This document shows positions 43,686 to 53,354 of a stretch of DNA of 64,000 nucleotides, in pieces. Position 1 is the first letter of the stretch, and each line of letters begins with the position of its first letter. The notes below the pieces were generated by a model. The model was given only the letters and a program-made list of their open reading frames with translations, was not told where the DNA came from and searched no databases. The position numbers and the translations under genes were made by a program. The DNA is from JALZCH01 sp036387135 (lineage in GTDB: Bacteria > Acidobacteriota > Blastocatellia > Pyrinomonadales > Pyrinomonadaceae): positions 1 to 64,000 of the forward strand of contig DASVUH010000016.1 of NCBI GenBank assembly GCA_036387135.1, given 5' to 3'.

Positions 43686-44711
43686 ATGAGGAATTTAATT
43701 TTTGCCGCGTTAATAATTTTACTATCAATTTACTGTATTCAGGGACAAACGACTCAATCCAATACTGATCCGAACAAAGCCAAATTTGTGACTTCAGACA
43801 TAGATAATTTCTGGTGCGCCTTTGATTTAGCCGCAAAAGAAACCGACCGGGAAAAGAAGATTGAAATTTTTCAGCGCGAATATCTCGACAAAGGCTCAAT
43901 CGGCTTAAAAGATTTTCTGCGTCTGCGAATCAAAAGCGCGAAAACATTGACCGAGACTGTCGAAAAGCTGCCGCATTTCTTTGCTTCGATACGCCCATCA
44001 ACTCTGCGTATCAAGGAAATGGAAAAACAGATGCGTCAGAGCTTTCGCAAATTTAAGAAAATTTACCCCGAAGCTGTTTTCCCAGACGTTTTCTTTGTTA
44101 TCGGCGTAACGAACACAGGCGGAACAGCTTCGGAAAACGGTTTGCTGATCGGAGCCGAGCTTTACGGCGCGACCTCAAGCACGCCGCGCGAAGAATTCCC
44201 GGATTTGTACAAAGCCTTTCTACCGGAAGAAAAAGACCCAAATCAATTGCGTTTAAAAGTAAACAAGCTGCTCGATGTCTCTTTAAAACCCGTAGAAAAT
44301 CTAGCGCCTGTCGTCGCGCACGAATCGTGTCATTTCAATCAAAAATATCCAAAGCTCGACACGCTCCTTGCCAAATCCGTTCAGGAAGGGGCTTGCGATT
44401 TAATCGCTAAATTAACCGCCGGAAAACCGATAAATCCACCACAGCACGTTTACGGAAATCAGCACGAAGCCGAACTCTGGAGCGAATTTCAAACCGAAAT
44501 GAATGGCGCAAGTACCAAAAACTGGATGTATAACGGTTTGACAGCCGGAACGCGCCCGCCGGATTTGGGCTATTTTATGGGCTACAAAATCAGCGAAACT
44601 TACTACAAAAACGCCCGCGACAAACGACAGGCAATCAAGGACATTTTGGAAATCAAAGATTTTCCAAAGTTTTTTGAGCAAAGCAAATATGCTAAAAAAA
44701 TGCAAAGTTAA
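43686..44711 (+). CDS. Secreted HExxH protein, DUF2268/GldB-like, paralog 2
   Basis: A 341-residue exported protein from the ATG at 43686 (AAAGGAC upstream), with signal peptide MRNLIFAALIILLSIYCIQG. It shares with the product at 38815 the stretches SDIDNFW, PSTLRI, LLIG, and the HExxH motif, here VAHESCHFNQK, plus YFMGYKI and KRQAIKDILEIKD near the C-terminus. It has an extra ~20-residue insertion (LPEEKDPNQLRLKVNKLLDV). Predicted zinc peptidase; substrate unknown. Confidence 0.78.
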   Translation: MRNLIFAALIILLSIYCIQGQTTQSNTDPNKAKFVTSDIDNFWCAFDLAAKETDREKKIEIFQREYLDKGSIGLKDFLRLRIKSAKTLTETVEKLPHFFASIRPSTLRIKEMEKQMRQSFRKFKKIYPEAVFPDVFFVIGVTNTGGTASENGLLIGAELYGATSSTPREEFPDLYKAFLPEEKDPNQLRLKVNKLLDVSLKPVENLAPVVAHESCHFNQKYPKLDTLLAKSVQEGACDLIAKLTAGKPINPPQHVYGNQHEAELWSEFQTEMNGASTKNWMYNGLTAGTRPPDLGYFMGYKISETYYKNARDKRQAIKDILEIKDFPKFFEQSKYAKKMQS

Positions 44712-44866
44712 TTTTCTGATTTCTGTTGAGTAATCAAGTAATTTGCGTTATAACTATTTCGCACAGAGGCTTAACAACTGTTCTTCATAGGTAACAAATG
44801 TTTTTGATTATTAAAAATAATTGTTAATAGCCAATATGCATTCAAATGAGAATTGTGAGGTTAGCG

Positions 44867-45616
44867 ATGGAAACCACATCTGAGAAGAATACAAATTCAA
44901 TAGCAACAAGTGAATCACGGATTTCATTTCCGGTTAAAAGAATAATAACCATTGTTATTGTCCTTTTGCTTGATATATTTGCAATTTATTTGATGATTAG
45001 TTTCGGAAAAGCAAATAATGAGGAAGAATTAGGGAAACTTGGTTATGAAACGATAAAACTTTCAATTCAACTTTTTTTAATAGTTTTAGTCGGCGGAATA
45101 TTTATACAAGAATACAATCGCGCTCGCGCCCGAAAAGATGCGGTCAATGAATTTCGAAGGACATTCCTCAGAGATCTTTTACGTATATATTCAGATGTGA
45201 AAGGGGCACGCCGCATTCTCCGTGCTAAATGCGAATCAAGGACAGATGGTAAAACTACCATTGCCGAAGATTGTATTCCAATTACTATTTATCACGAGCA
45301 CATTTCAACAATTAATGCGAATCAATTAGAGCTAGAGATTATGGTGCGAGAGCTAAAAATCATTAAGGGTGTTTTCAAGAATACTGTTGTTTTGATTGAT
45401 TTTATCAAAGGCATGGAAAGATACCTTAATAAAGTCATTAGTGAATACGAAACAATTGTGAAAGCTCATAGAGGGGCAACATCAATACCTCTTTCAGAAG
45501 TGCCCCGGCTTAAAGCATTAGTAGTAAAAGGTGAAGGAAGTGATTTTCTGGAATTCTCTAGTCGCTATCATGAAGCTTTGATTATTATTCAAGAAGAAAG
45601 AGTTAAAGTCTTATAA
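44867..45616 (+). CDS. Two-helix membrane protein of unknown function, AT-rich
   Basis: A 249-residue protein from the ATG at 44867 (GAGG 6 bases upstream); an ATG at 44846 is possible. There are two membrane helices near the N-terminus (IITIVIVLLLDIFAIYLMIS and LFLIVLVGGIFI), then a charged alpha-helical cytoplasmic domain of about 160 residues (RARARKDAVNEFRRTFLRDLL, split at the first Ala). It is not a family I recognise. Base composition is more AT-rich than uvrA next to it. Confidence 0.7.
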   Translation: METTSEKNTNSIATSESRISFPVKRIITIVIVLLLDIFAIYLMISFGKANNEEELGKLGYETIKLSIQLFLIVLVGGIFIQEYNRARARKDAVNEFRRTFLRDLLRIYSDVKGARRILRAKCESRTDGKTTIAEDCIPITIYHEHISTINANQLELEIMVRELKIIKGVFKNTVVLIDFIKGMERYLNKVISEYETIVKAHRGATSIPLSEVPRLKALVVKGEGSDFLEFSSRYHEALIIIQEERVKVL

Positions 45617-45966
45617 ATTACCTTTTATATGAGAAATATACGCCGGCAAATGTATAAAAAAAACCAACCTAATACAAGTTTGCCAAATATGTGATGGACA
45701 GGGAAAAGTCCGGCGAAATAGTCGTTACTTCTGCTTCCAACACGCCAAAATTTATGGAAAGCCGAAACCTTTAAAGTGACTTGGTCATTTCTAACCATAA
45801 CCGTAATGGAATCTAAATTGCGTCCGAACAAAAAAGCAATCTGTAAAATACAGTAAAAATAACTAAAAGCTGCTCCCTTGCGGCTTTTGCTGTTTGACCG
45901 TTAAAATAAAAGTTTCTGCGATGAGACAAATTTTCAACTGTCTGTTTCGCGGAGACTTTTTGTTTT
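45617..45966. other. Intergenic region upstream of uvrA
   Basis: About 350 bp. Short frames on both strands look like chance or decayed sequence; none has a ribosome site or known motif. I see no RNA gene or clear operator. Confidence 0.4.
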
Positions 45967-48831
45967 ATGGCAATCGAAAAAATCACGGTTCGCGGGGCGC
46001 GCGTTCATAATCTCAAAAACATTTCGGTCGAAATTCCGCGCGAAAAATTAACTGTTGTTACAGGGCTTTCAGGTTCGGGGAAATCCTCGCTCGCGTTTGA
46101 CACGATTTACGCCGAAGGTCAGCGTCGTTATGTTGAATCTTTATCGGCGTATGCTCGTCAGTTTCTCGACCAATTGGAAAAGCCGGACGTTGATTCGGTT
46201 GAAGGGCTTTCGCCTGCGATTTCAATCGAACAGAAAACCGTTTCGCGCTCGCCGCGTTCGACTGTCGGGACTGTGACCGAAATTTACGATTATTTGCGAT
46301 TGCTGTTTTCCTCAATCGGTCAGCCGCATTGCCCGAATTGCGGCGCGGAGATTACGCGCCAATCGGTCGAACAAATTAATTCTAATGTTTTGAGCTTGCC
46401 GGAAGGCTCGCGGGCGGTGATTTACGCTCCAGTCGTCAGAGGCAGAAAAGGCGAATTTAAAAAAGAGCTTGAAAAATTCTTGAAAGACGGTTTTACACGC
46501 GCTCGCATTGACGGCGAGATGCGGATGCTCGACGAAGAGATCAATCTTCAGAAAAGCAAAAACCACACGATTGAAGTCGTCGTTGACCGATTGATGGTTA
46601 AAGAGGGAATTAAAGAGCGTCTGAACGAATCAGTTCGCACGGCTTTGAAAATGACTGACGGCGCGGTTCTGATTTCGGTTGTTGACGGTGAGGAAAAGCT
46701 TTATTCGGAAAAAATGGCTTGCGTGAATTGCGGAATCAATTTGCCGCCGCTCGAACCGCGCTCGTTTTCGTTTAACTCGGCTTACGGCGCTTGCAAACGT
46801 TGCAATGGAATCGGCACGGTTTTGGAGGTTGACCCGACGAAAGTTATCGCCGAAGGCAATCTCGCCTGGAAAGAGCAAAACTTTTTCGGCGCTGCCGACA
46901 AACAAGGTTCTAGTTATTTGAAAACCGCTTTGCGAGCCGTGATTGAAAAATTCATTGAACGCGCTCAGAAAAAGGGCGAAACCGTTGATTTTGATTTGAC
47001 GACTCCGTTTATTAATTTGCCGCAGGAAGTCCGCGACACGTTTTTTTACGGCGGAAAAGGGCGTTTTGAGTTTACGGAAGGAAAATATAAATACGAATCG
47101 GAATGGAAAGGCGCAGTCCGATTTTTGCACGACCGCTTGCAAAACGCGCCTTCAACTAAAGTGCGCGAGGCGCTCGAAGATTTGGTTTCGCCGATTGTTT
47201 GCCCCGAATGCAGCGGCAAACGTCTCAAACCGGAATTTCTGGCTGTTAAAGTTGCGGGAAAAGGAATCGCTGATTTCACGGAAACGATGATCGAAGAATC
47301 GCTCGCAGAGTTTGAAAAACTGACTTTGAACGAACGCGAAGATAAAATTGCAGGCGGCGTTTTGCGAGAGATTCGAGAACGAATGAATTTTCTGCAAAAA
47401 GTCGGACTCGGATATTTAACTCTCGACCGCTCTTCGGCGACTTTGAGCGGCGGCGAAGGACAGCGAATTCGGCTGGCGACTCAAATCGGCTCTCAATTGC
47501 GCGGCGTTTTGTATGTTTTGGACGAGCCTTCAATCGGTCTGCATCCGCGCGATAATCAAAAGCTTCTGGAAACTCTCGGACAACTGCGCGATTTGGGAAA
47601 CACTGTTCTGGTCGTCGAACACGACGAAGAAACAATCGAGCGCGCCGATTATGTCATTGATTTGGGACCCGGCGCGGGCGTTCACGGCGGCGAAGTCGTC
47701 GCATTCGGAAAACCTGAAGAAATCGCTGCAAATGAAAATTCGATTACCGGAAAATATATTTCCGGCGCGCTCAAAATCGAGATTCCGAAACAACGGCGCG
47801 AGCCGAACGGCAAACAAATCACTGTCAAAGGCGCGCGCGCGCATAATCTCAAAAACATTGACGTTTCATTTCCGCTCGGAGTTTTGACGGTTGTTACGGG
47901 CGTTTCCGGTTCGGGAAAATCTACGCTGGTTCACGATATTTTGTATCGCGCGCTCGCGCAGGAAGTTTATGGCTCTCTGGCAGAACCGGCGGAACACGAC
48001 ACGGTTGAAAATTTGGATTTGGTTGATAAGGTCATCGAGATTGACCAGTCGCCGATTGGCAGAACGCCGCGCTCAAATCCGGCGACTTACGCAGGGCTTT
48101 TCACGCCGATTCGCGAGCTTTACGCAATGCTGCCCGAATCGAGACAGCGCGGTTACAAAGCCGGGCGTTTTTCCTTCAACGTCAAAGGCGGGCGGTGCGA
48201 GGCTTGCGAAGGCGCGGGCGTAAAAACGATTGAAATGAATTTTCTGCCCGATGTTTACGTGATGTGCGACGTTTGCGGCGGCGCGCGTTACAACCGCGAA
48301 ACTCTCGCCGTCAAATATAAGGGCTATTCGATTGCCGATCTGCTCGGAACTTCGATTGAAGAAGCGTTGGAAATTCTCGAAAACGTGCCGCAAATCAAAC
48401 AAAAGCTGCAAACTCTGTTCGATGTCGGTCTGGGTTATATCAAATTGGGGCAATCGGCGACGACTTTATCCGGCGGCGAAGCGCAGCGCGTCAAGCTCTC
48501 TAAAGAATTATCAAAACGCGCGACCGGCAAAACTATTTACATTTTGGACGAACCGACGACCGGGCTACATTTCGCCGACGTGCATAAATTACTGGATGTT
48601 TTGCAGCGGCTGGTCGAGGTAGGAAATACCGTGATCGTTATTGAACACAATCTGGATGTTATTAAATCGGCGGATTATGTCATTGATTTGGGACCGGAAG
48701 GCGGCATTTACGGCGGAAAACTGGTTGCCGCCGGAACGCCCGAACAAATCGTCAAAAACAAAAAATCGCACACCGGCGCGGCTTTAAAAACGCTGCTCAA
48801 CGGCAATTCAAAAATGAAACAAGCCAAGTAA
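45967..48831 (+). CDS. uvrA: Excinuclease ABC subunit A
   Basis: A 954-residue damage-recognition ATPase of nucleotide excision repair. Two ABC modules are clear: Walker A GLSGSGKSSLAFD (N-terminal) and GVSGSGKSTLVHD (C-terminal), with signatures LSGGEGQRIRLA and LSGGEAQRVKLS. Zinc motifs include CPNCGAEI, CVNCG, CPECSGKR, and CEACEGAG with CDVCGG. VRGARVHNLKNI at the N-terminus is typical. Length is standard. It stands alone. Confidence 0.97.
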   Translation: MAIEKITVRGARVHNLKNISVEIPREKLTVVTGLSGSGKSSLAFDTIYAEGQRRYVESLSAYARQFLDQLEKPDVDSVEGLSPAISIEQKTVSRSPRSTVGTVTEIYDYLRLLFSSIGQPHCPNCGAEITRQSVEQINSNVLSLPEGSRAVIYAPVVRGRKGEFKKELEKFLKDGFTRARIDGEMRMLDEEINLQKSKNHTIEVVVDRLMVKEGIKERLNESVRTALKMTDGAVLISVVDGEEKLYSEKMACVNCGINLPPLEPRSFSFNSAYGACKRCNGIGTVLEVDPTKVIAEGNLAWKEQNFFGAADKQGSSYLKTALRAVIEKFIERAQKKGETVDFDLTTPFINLPQEVRDTFFYGGKGRFEFTEGKYKYESEWKGAVRFLHDRLQNAPSTKVREALEDLVSPIVCPECSGKRLKPEFLAVKVAGKGIADFTETMIEESLAEFEKLTLNEREDKIAGGVLREIRERMNFLQKVGLGYLTLDRSSATLSGGEGQRIRLATQIGSQLRGVLYVLDEPSIGLHPRDNQKLLETLGQLRDLGNTVLVVEHDEETIERADYVIDLGPGAGVHGGEVVAFGKPEEIAANENSITGKYISGALKIEIPKQRREPNGKQITVKGARAHNLKNIDVSFPLGVLTVVTGVSGSGKSTLVHDILYRALAQEVYGSLAEPAEHDTVENLDLVDKVIEIDQSPIGRTPRSNPATYAGLFTPIRELYAMLPESRQRGYKAGRFSFNVKGGRCEACEGAGVKTIEMNFLPDVYVMCDVCGGARYNRETLAVKYKGYSIADLLGTSIEEALEILENVPQIKQKLQTLFDVGLGYIKLGQSATTLSGGEAQRVKLSKELSKRATGKTIYILDEPTTGLHFADVHKLLDVLQRLVEVGNTVIVIEHNLDVIKSADYVIDLGPEGGIYGGKLVAAGTPEQIVKNKKSHTGAALKTLLNGNSKMKQAK

Positions 48832-48861
48832 AAGATTGTTCTCTAATTTAGCTTGTCGAAT

Positions 48862-51678
48862 TTATTTAGAATTCGGACCGATTACGGTTGGCGGGAGTTG
48901 AGAATCAATTTCCGCTTTAATTTCTTTGTGTGAAGGTTCGGTTTTTACGCCCAGCCTGATGGCGAGTTTTTCCGACAAATCCGAATCTTTTGAAGCAAGT
49001 TTATCAAACTCTCTTAACGCGAGATTTCTAAAACCCGCTTCGTCATAACAAAGCGCCAATTCAAAACGCGCGGCGTTTAATTCCGGCTGTTTTTTGAGCG
49101 CGGCGTTTAAATAATCAATCGCTTCGTTCGGTTTTTTATCTTCTCTTAAAGTTTTGCCCAGCTCGTAAAGGCTGAAAGCTGCATCGCCGTTGACTTCGAC
49201 TGCATTTTTAAAGGCTTTGATGGCATCGTCGCGGCGCAAAAGTTTGTTATAGCAAGTGCCGAGCAAATGATACGCGCTCGAATTGAACGGATTTATTTTG
49301 AGAGCGTCGTTAAAAGCGATAATGGCTAAACGGTATCTGCCCATGAGAAAAAACGATTCGCCCAGCCGCACGCGCAGTTCGGATACATCCGGCTGGAGAT
49401 TAGCCGCCTTTTGAAACGATTTCGCCGCTTTCTCATATTCGCCAACCGAGGTTTGCGTGATGCCGTCGCGGTAAAAATCAAAGGCTTTGCCCCATGTCTC
49501 CGGCGTTATTTTCGTGCCGTCTTCGAGATAATAATTATCTGCATTTTCGTACGGTTTGGGAGTTAATTCTTCGCGTTCAGCCCTATAAAGGGTTTGGATT
49601 TCGCCCGTATTTACACTCCTTCCATATAAATATTCCGAGCGATTGTTTGCGGCATTATGATCGGCGGATAATTTGAACGGCATTGTGACAAGCACAGAGG
49701 CGGCGGCGACGCCGATTGTCCAGCCGATTGCTTTTGTTTTCAGTTCGGAAACTTTTCCCAGATCAATTTCCGCGCTGAAAAACTCTTCTTCAATTTGTTC
49801 GGATTTGGACGAGAGAGTTTGATAATTATTCGCAATCTCTACGGAAAGACGTTGAAGGCGCGGCAGACCGTTTCTGATTTCCGTTTCGAGCCGACGGCGT
49901 TTTTCTTCAAATTCCGCCTCGATTTTTTCTTCAATCCGACGCTTATTTTGCGGCGTTAGATGAAAAACGAAATTTCTCTCCAATTCTATGCGCCAAGCGA
50001 AGAGGCGATTTTTATTCTGCTGGCTAAAATACGGAACGCGCCGGAAATTCTCAACCGAAATGTCGTCGGCGCTGACGATCTGGAATTTGTTTAATTCTTT
50101 AATCTGCGCTTCGGTCAGATGTTTGATTTCGGCGCGGCGCAGCGGAAACCCTTTGAGATAAAAAATAAGCTGACGCCGATGAAACTCGCTTTCAAGTTCT
50201 TTGAACCTCGCCGCACGCGCCGCAGGTAAATTTTTAAATTCGACGACCGCGTTTTTTAATTCGGCGCGGGCATTGGTGAAAACTTCTTTGCCGGCAAGTT
50301 TTTTCCATTCTTTTCGGAATTTTTCGAGATTCCGGCTGGCTGAATCAAAAACCGTTTGCGCCTCGCTTTTAGCCGTTTCAGTCAGCGATTTAATGATCGC
50401 CGTACAAATGTAGAAAAAAAGAATTAGGGTTGAAAAAAACGCCGAACCGAAAAAAGTGATGACAAAAATAATTGCCAGACTTAGCGCGGCTAAATAAAGT
50501 GCCAGATTCCGATTAAATTTCGCCACCGCTTCTGCGATTTGCGGAGAAGCGGGTAAATCCGGGACGCTTCCCGAAACTTTGACGGGCAATTGCGACGGAA
50601 CGTCGGGCGGTTTGATGGCGTCAATCAATCTGCCGATTGTCACCAAATCGGCGTTTGGATCAGCAACGAAGTTTTCGTTGAAACGCGCCGGAAAAAACAA
50701 AACTCCGGTTTGAGCTTCCACCGCGCACCAGGCGCATTTCTCCAAGTTATTCCAATAAAAATGAGATTGGTTGAAATTACATTCGCGCAGATCGGTTTCG
50801 AGCGCATCGAGCGCGTCAGCCCATTCGCGCGCGGTCGGGCGATTTTTGATTTCGAGAAACGCGCGTCGAAAAAGCGATGCGACATTGGGCGAAACCGCGT
50901 CCAGAGGCAAAGTTCCCGGCGGCTGATTCATTTGTCGCTCCGGCGCGTCTTCGCCGTAAGCGAAACGGCGTTCGCGAATCGAATTTTCGAGCGTGTTTTC
51001 GCCGTCGCCCAAAAATTTGCCCGAAAACGGATGACGCCCCATAAAAAGAAGCTGGAAAATTAAAACTGCAAGTCCGAAATTGTCGTGATTTTCGGTTCTG
51101 GCGACTTCGCGCAGCGATTTTCCCTGTAATTCGGGCGGCGTGTGCGTCGAAACTCCGACTTCGCATAAAAAACTGCGTTCGGGCGCGTTGAGATGATAGC
51201 TGTCGCAATCAATCAGGCGAACGGTCGCGTCGCGGGCAATCACAATATTTCCGTGATTAACGTCGCCGATTGAATGTCCGTGCTGATGAACAACCGCAAA
51301 TGCGCGCGCCGCGTTTGCCGCCGCGCGAATCAAAAAACGCCAATCGGCTTCGGGAAAACGCCGCCGTCGGCTCGCCGGATTATAAAGCTCGTGAATCTGA
51401 GTGCCGAAAGAAAGGCGCGGCATCAAAAATCCGATTGTTTCGCCCGCTTCATTCTGCAAAACATCGGTCACCCAAGCCGACAGCCGCAAGAGCTTGTCGC
51501 TTTTAAGCGCGACCATTTGCCGCAGCTTTTCGGCTTTTTCCGCAGAAACGGAAGCGTGATAAATTTTGGCGACCGACTCCGGGCTTTCAAGAATCGTAAA
51601 AACCGAGCCTTCGCCGCCGCGCCCAAGCTCTTTGCCGGGCGTTAAAACGTCGCCTTGTGAGTTGTAAAACCGAGCCAT
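48862..51678 (-). CDS. YegI-like protein kinase with membrane segments and TPRs
   Basis: A 938-residue protein. The kinase-like domain (about residues 12-280) has a Gly-rich loop LGRGGEGSVF, VAKIYH with the ATP-binding Lys, a catalytic loop reading IGDVNHGNIVI instead of HRDxxxxN, and metal motif DCDS instead of DFG. These features are typical of the YegI/TerY-P kinase group. Two hydrophobic stretches (about 390-425), a coiled coil, a third membrane segment (about 645-665) and four or five TPRs (about 745-900) follow. With the next two genes it forms a kinase-PP2C-VWA triad, 10 bases apart. Confidence 0.85.
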   Translation of the reverse strand: MARFYNSQGDVLTPGKELGRGGEGSVFTILESPESVAKIYHASVSAEKAEKLRQMVALKSDKLLRLSAWVTDVLQNEAGETIGFLMPRLSFGTQIHELYNPASRRRRFPEADWRFLIRAAANAARAFAVVHQHGHSIGDVNHGNIVIARDATVRLIDCDSYHLNAPERSFLCEVGVSTHTPPELQGKSLREVARTENHDNFGLAVLIFQLLFMGRHPFSGKFLGDGENTLENSIRERRFAYGEDAPERQMNQPPGTLPLDAVSPNVASLFRRAFLEIKNRPTAREWADALDALETDLRECNFNQSHFYWNNLEKCAWCAVEAQTGVLFFPARFNENFVADPNADLVTIGRLIDAIKPPDVPSQLPVKVSGSVPDLPASPQIAEAVAKFNRNLALYLAALSLAIIFVITFFGSAFFSTLILFFYICTAIIKSLTETAKSEAQTVFDSASRNLEKFRKEWKKLAGKEVFTNARAELKNAVVEFKNLPAARAARFKELESEFHRRQLIFYLKGFPLRRAEIKHLTEAQIKELNKFQIVSADDISVENFRRVPYFSQQNKNRLFAWRIELERNFVFHLTPQNKRRIEEKIEAEFEEKRRRLETEIRNGLPRLQRLSVEIANNYQTLSSKSEQIEEEFFSAEIDLGKVSELKTKAIGWTIGVAAASVLVTMPFKLSADHNAANNRSEYLYGRSVNTGEIQTLYRAEREELTPKPYENADNYYLEDGTKITPETWGKAFDFYRDGITQTSVGEYEKAAKSFQKAANLQPDVSELRVRLGESFFLMGRYRLAIIAFNDALKINPFNSSAYHLLGTCYNKLLRRDDAIKAFKNAVEVNGDAAFSLYELGKTLREDKKPNEAIDYLNAALKKQPELNAARFELALCYDEAGFRNLALREFDKLASKDSDLSEKLAIRLGVKTEPSHKEIKAEIDSQLPPTVIGPNSK

Positions 51679-51688
51679 TTTATTAGTT

Positions 51689-52447
51689 TTAAAAGCGCGA
51701 AGCTAAAATCAAAGTTTTATCGTCGTCGGTTCGCTCGTTAATTTTAGGCGAATTCAAAAAAGCCGACAACTTTTCTTCCAAATTTGTCGCCGGGTGTTTC
51801 GCGCGCAAAGGAGCGAGCATCGAGCGAAAAAAAGGTTGATGCGGTTGTTTCGATTGAAAATCTATCGCCAACCGTTGCAAGCCGTCTGTAAAAATTGCCA
51901 ATTCTTCGATCCGATTCTCAAAATATTGGAATTGTAATTTTTCAGCCGCAGATTGATCCGTCACAAAATTCGTCGTATTTGCATATTCGCCCTGCTGCGG
52001 AACTGCGAAAAGGCGAAACTCGTCCCGTTCGCTTGAATAAACAATCGCGCCGTCGCCGATCTGAGCGAAAACCGTTTCAGTTGCGCTCGCCGCAACAGCC
52101 AAAAAAGTGCAGGCAAAATCGTTTAAATCCGCATTTTCGCGGTGTGATATAAGTTGCTGCGTCAGCGTTTTCAAAAAACCGAAAAAGAATTCTTCGTTTA
52201 AATCCGAAACGTTTCCGCCGTTTTCGAGCAAAGCGGCAATGCCGGAAACGAAAAAATCGCAAGCGACGCGCGCGCCTTCTTCGGCAAATTTCGCGCTGCC
52301 AGCGCCGTCTGCGACCGCTATTGTTAAAATCTCACCCGCTTTCGTGTCAAATACTCGATAAGCGAAAGCGTCCTGACAAGCGGTGTCGCGCCGGACGTGA
52401 GCGGTTCCGGGAACGGAGGCGGCGATTGTTTTCCAATTTTCCGGCAT
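51689..52447 (-). CDS. PP2C-type serine/threonine phosphatase (PphC-like)
   Basis: A 252-residue protein: VADGAGSAKFAEEGARVACD carries the first metal Asp (DGAGSA instead of the usual DGMGGH), AQIGDGAIVY the second, and the C-terminal RTDDDKTLILASR the last Asp. This variant set is that of E. coli PphC (YegK). The ATG at 52447 overlaps the stop of the VWA gene as TGATG, so the two are translationally coupled. It probably reverses phosphorylation by the kinase downstream. Confidence 0.87.
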   Translation of the reverse strand: MPENWKTIAASVPGTAHVRRDTACQDAFAYRVFDTKAGEILTIAVADGAGSAKFAEEGARVACDFFVSGIAALLENGGNVSDLNEEFFFGFLKTLTQQLISHRENADLNDFACTFLAVAASATETVFAQIGDGAIVYSSERDEFRLFAVPQQGEYANTTNFVTDQSAAEKLQFQYFENRIEELAIFTDGLQRLAIDFQSKQPHQPFFRSMLAPLRAKHPATNLEEKLSAFLNSPKINERTDDDKTLILASRF

Positions 52448-53136
52448 CAATCAACATCAGCCCAGCCGTATGGTTTGTAATCGGGAAGTCCGACGCGGTC
52501 GCCCGGATTTGAATAAGAAACCGCTTTAAGCGAATCGGAAAGCCAGCGAAACAGCGGGCGAAACTGAATTCCTTTGAGCCGTAAAGGCTCGCGCACCGAA
52601 ATTTGTTTGAGAATGTCGAGCCGGGCGTTGTTGACTGCGAGGGCGAAAAATAAAAACGATTTGTGTTCTTCGCCTTGTTGAATTAATTGATGCGCGCTGC
52701 GCCAATCGTCGGTCGGCTCGCCGTCGGTAATCAGGAAAATCCAGGGGCGATAAAGATCAATGCCGTTTTCGCGCAGGATTTGTTTGCGTTCTTTTAAAAG
52801 CTCGACGCCGACCGCGACGGCTTTTCCGAGCGGCGTGTCGCCTTTTGCCTGCAAATTCGGCGGCTGAAAGCGATTGGCGGCGACAAAATCCGAAATTAAT
52901 TCGACCGGACCGAACGTGACGACCGCCACTTCGACTCGTTTGGCGGTCATCGAATCTGCAATTAATTCGTTTTTAAAAACTCGCAGAGCTTCGTTTAATT
53001 CGTTGATTGGCGAACCGCTCATCGAAGCGGAAGTGTCTAAAAGCAGCAGGCAAGGGCAGCGCGGCTCCGGGTTTTCGGCAAGCTCGGCGTCAATAAAAGG
53101 TTTTTGTTCGTCTTCAAACCCGATGAGGTTTTCCAT
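52447..53136 (-). CDS. VWA-domain protein (YegL/TerY-like)
   Basis: A 229-residue cytoplasmic von Willebrand A domain. The metal-binding MIDAS is complete: DTSASMSG (DxSxS) near residue 34, Thr in KGDTPLGKA, and Asp in LITDGEPTDDW. Family members such as YegL and TerY are scaffolds for kinase-phosphatase pairs. First gene of the leftward triad. Confidence 0.88.
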   Translation of the reverse strand: MENLIGFEDEQKPFIDAELAENPEPRCPCLLLLDTSASMSGSPINELNEALRVFKNELIADSMTAKRVEVAVVTFGPVELISDFVAANRFQPPNLQAKGDTPLGKAVAVGVELLKERKQILRENGIDLYRPWIFLITDGEPTDDWRSAHQLIQQGEEHKSFLFFALAVNNARLDILKQISVREPLRLKGIQFRPLFRWLSDSLKAVSYSNPGDRVGLPDYKPYGWADVD

Positions 53137-53209
53137 ACCAAAATAATAAACGCAAACCTGATTTTAATGGAAAATTATTGCGTGATTATTTTTCGGAATC
53201 AAGAGCAAA

Positions 53210-53312
53210 AACCTTTGCGTCCTTTGCGAAACACTTTGCGCTCTTTGCGGTTTAATTCGGAAAAAACTTAACCGCAAAGGACGCAAAGGTTTTCGCAAAG
53301 GACGCAGAGATT
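53210..53312. repeat. Long inverted repeat of CGCAAAGG-type units
   Basis: Arms 53210-53253 and 53269-53312 (44 bp) are complementary with a few mismatches around a 15-base loop; each arm repeats CCTTTGCG-like steps. It sits between the VWA gene promoter side and the DUF389 gene 3' end. Confidence 0.85.
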
Positions 53313-53354
53313 AATTCAATTTCCACAAGAAATCGTAATTTTAACCATTTAGTT

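Noticed and set aside
45625..45831. 68-codon minus-strand frame upstream of uvrA
   Set aside because: No ribosome site, no motif, and the opposite strand is equally open in short pieces. It is probably chance or decayed sequence.
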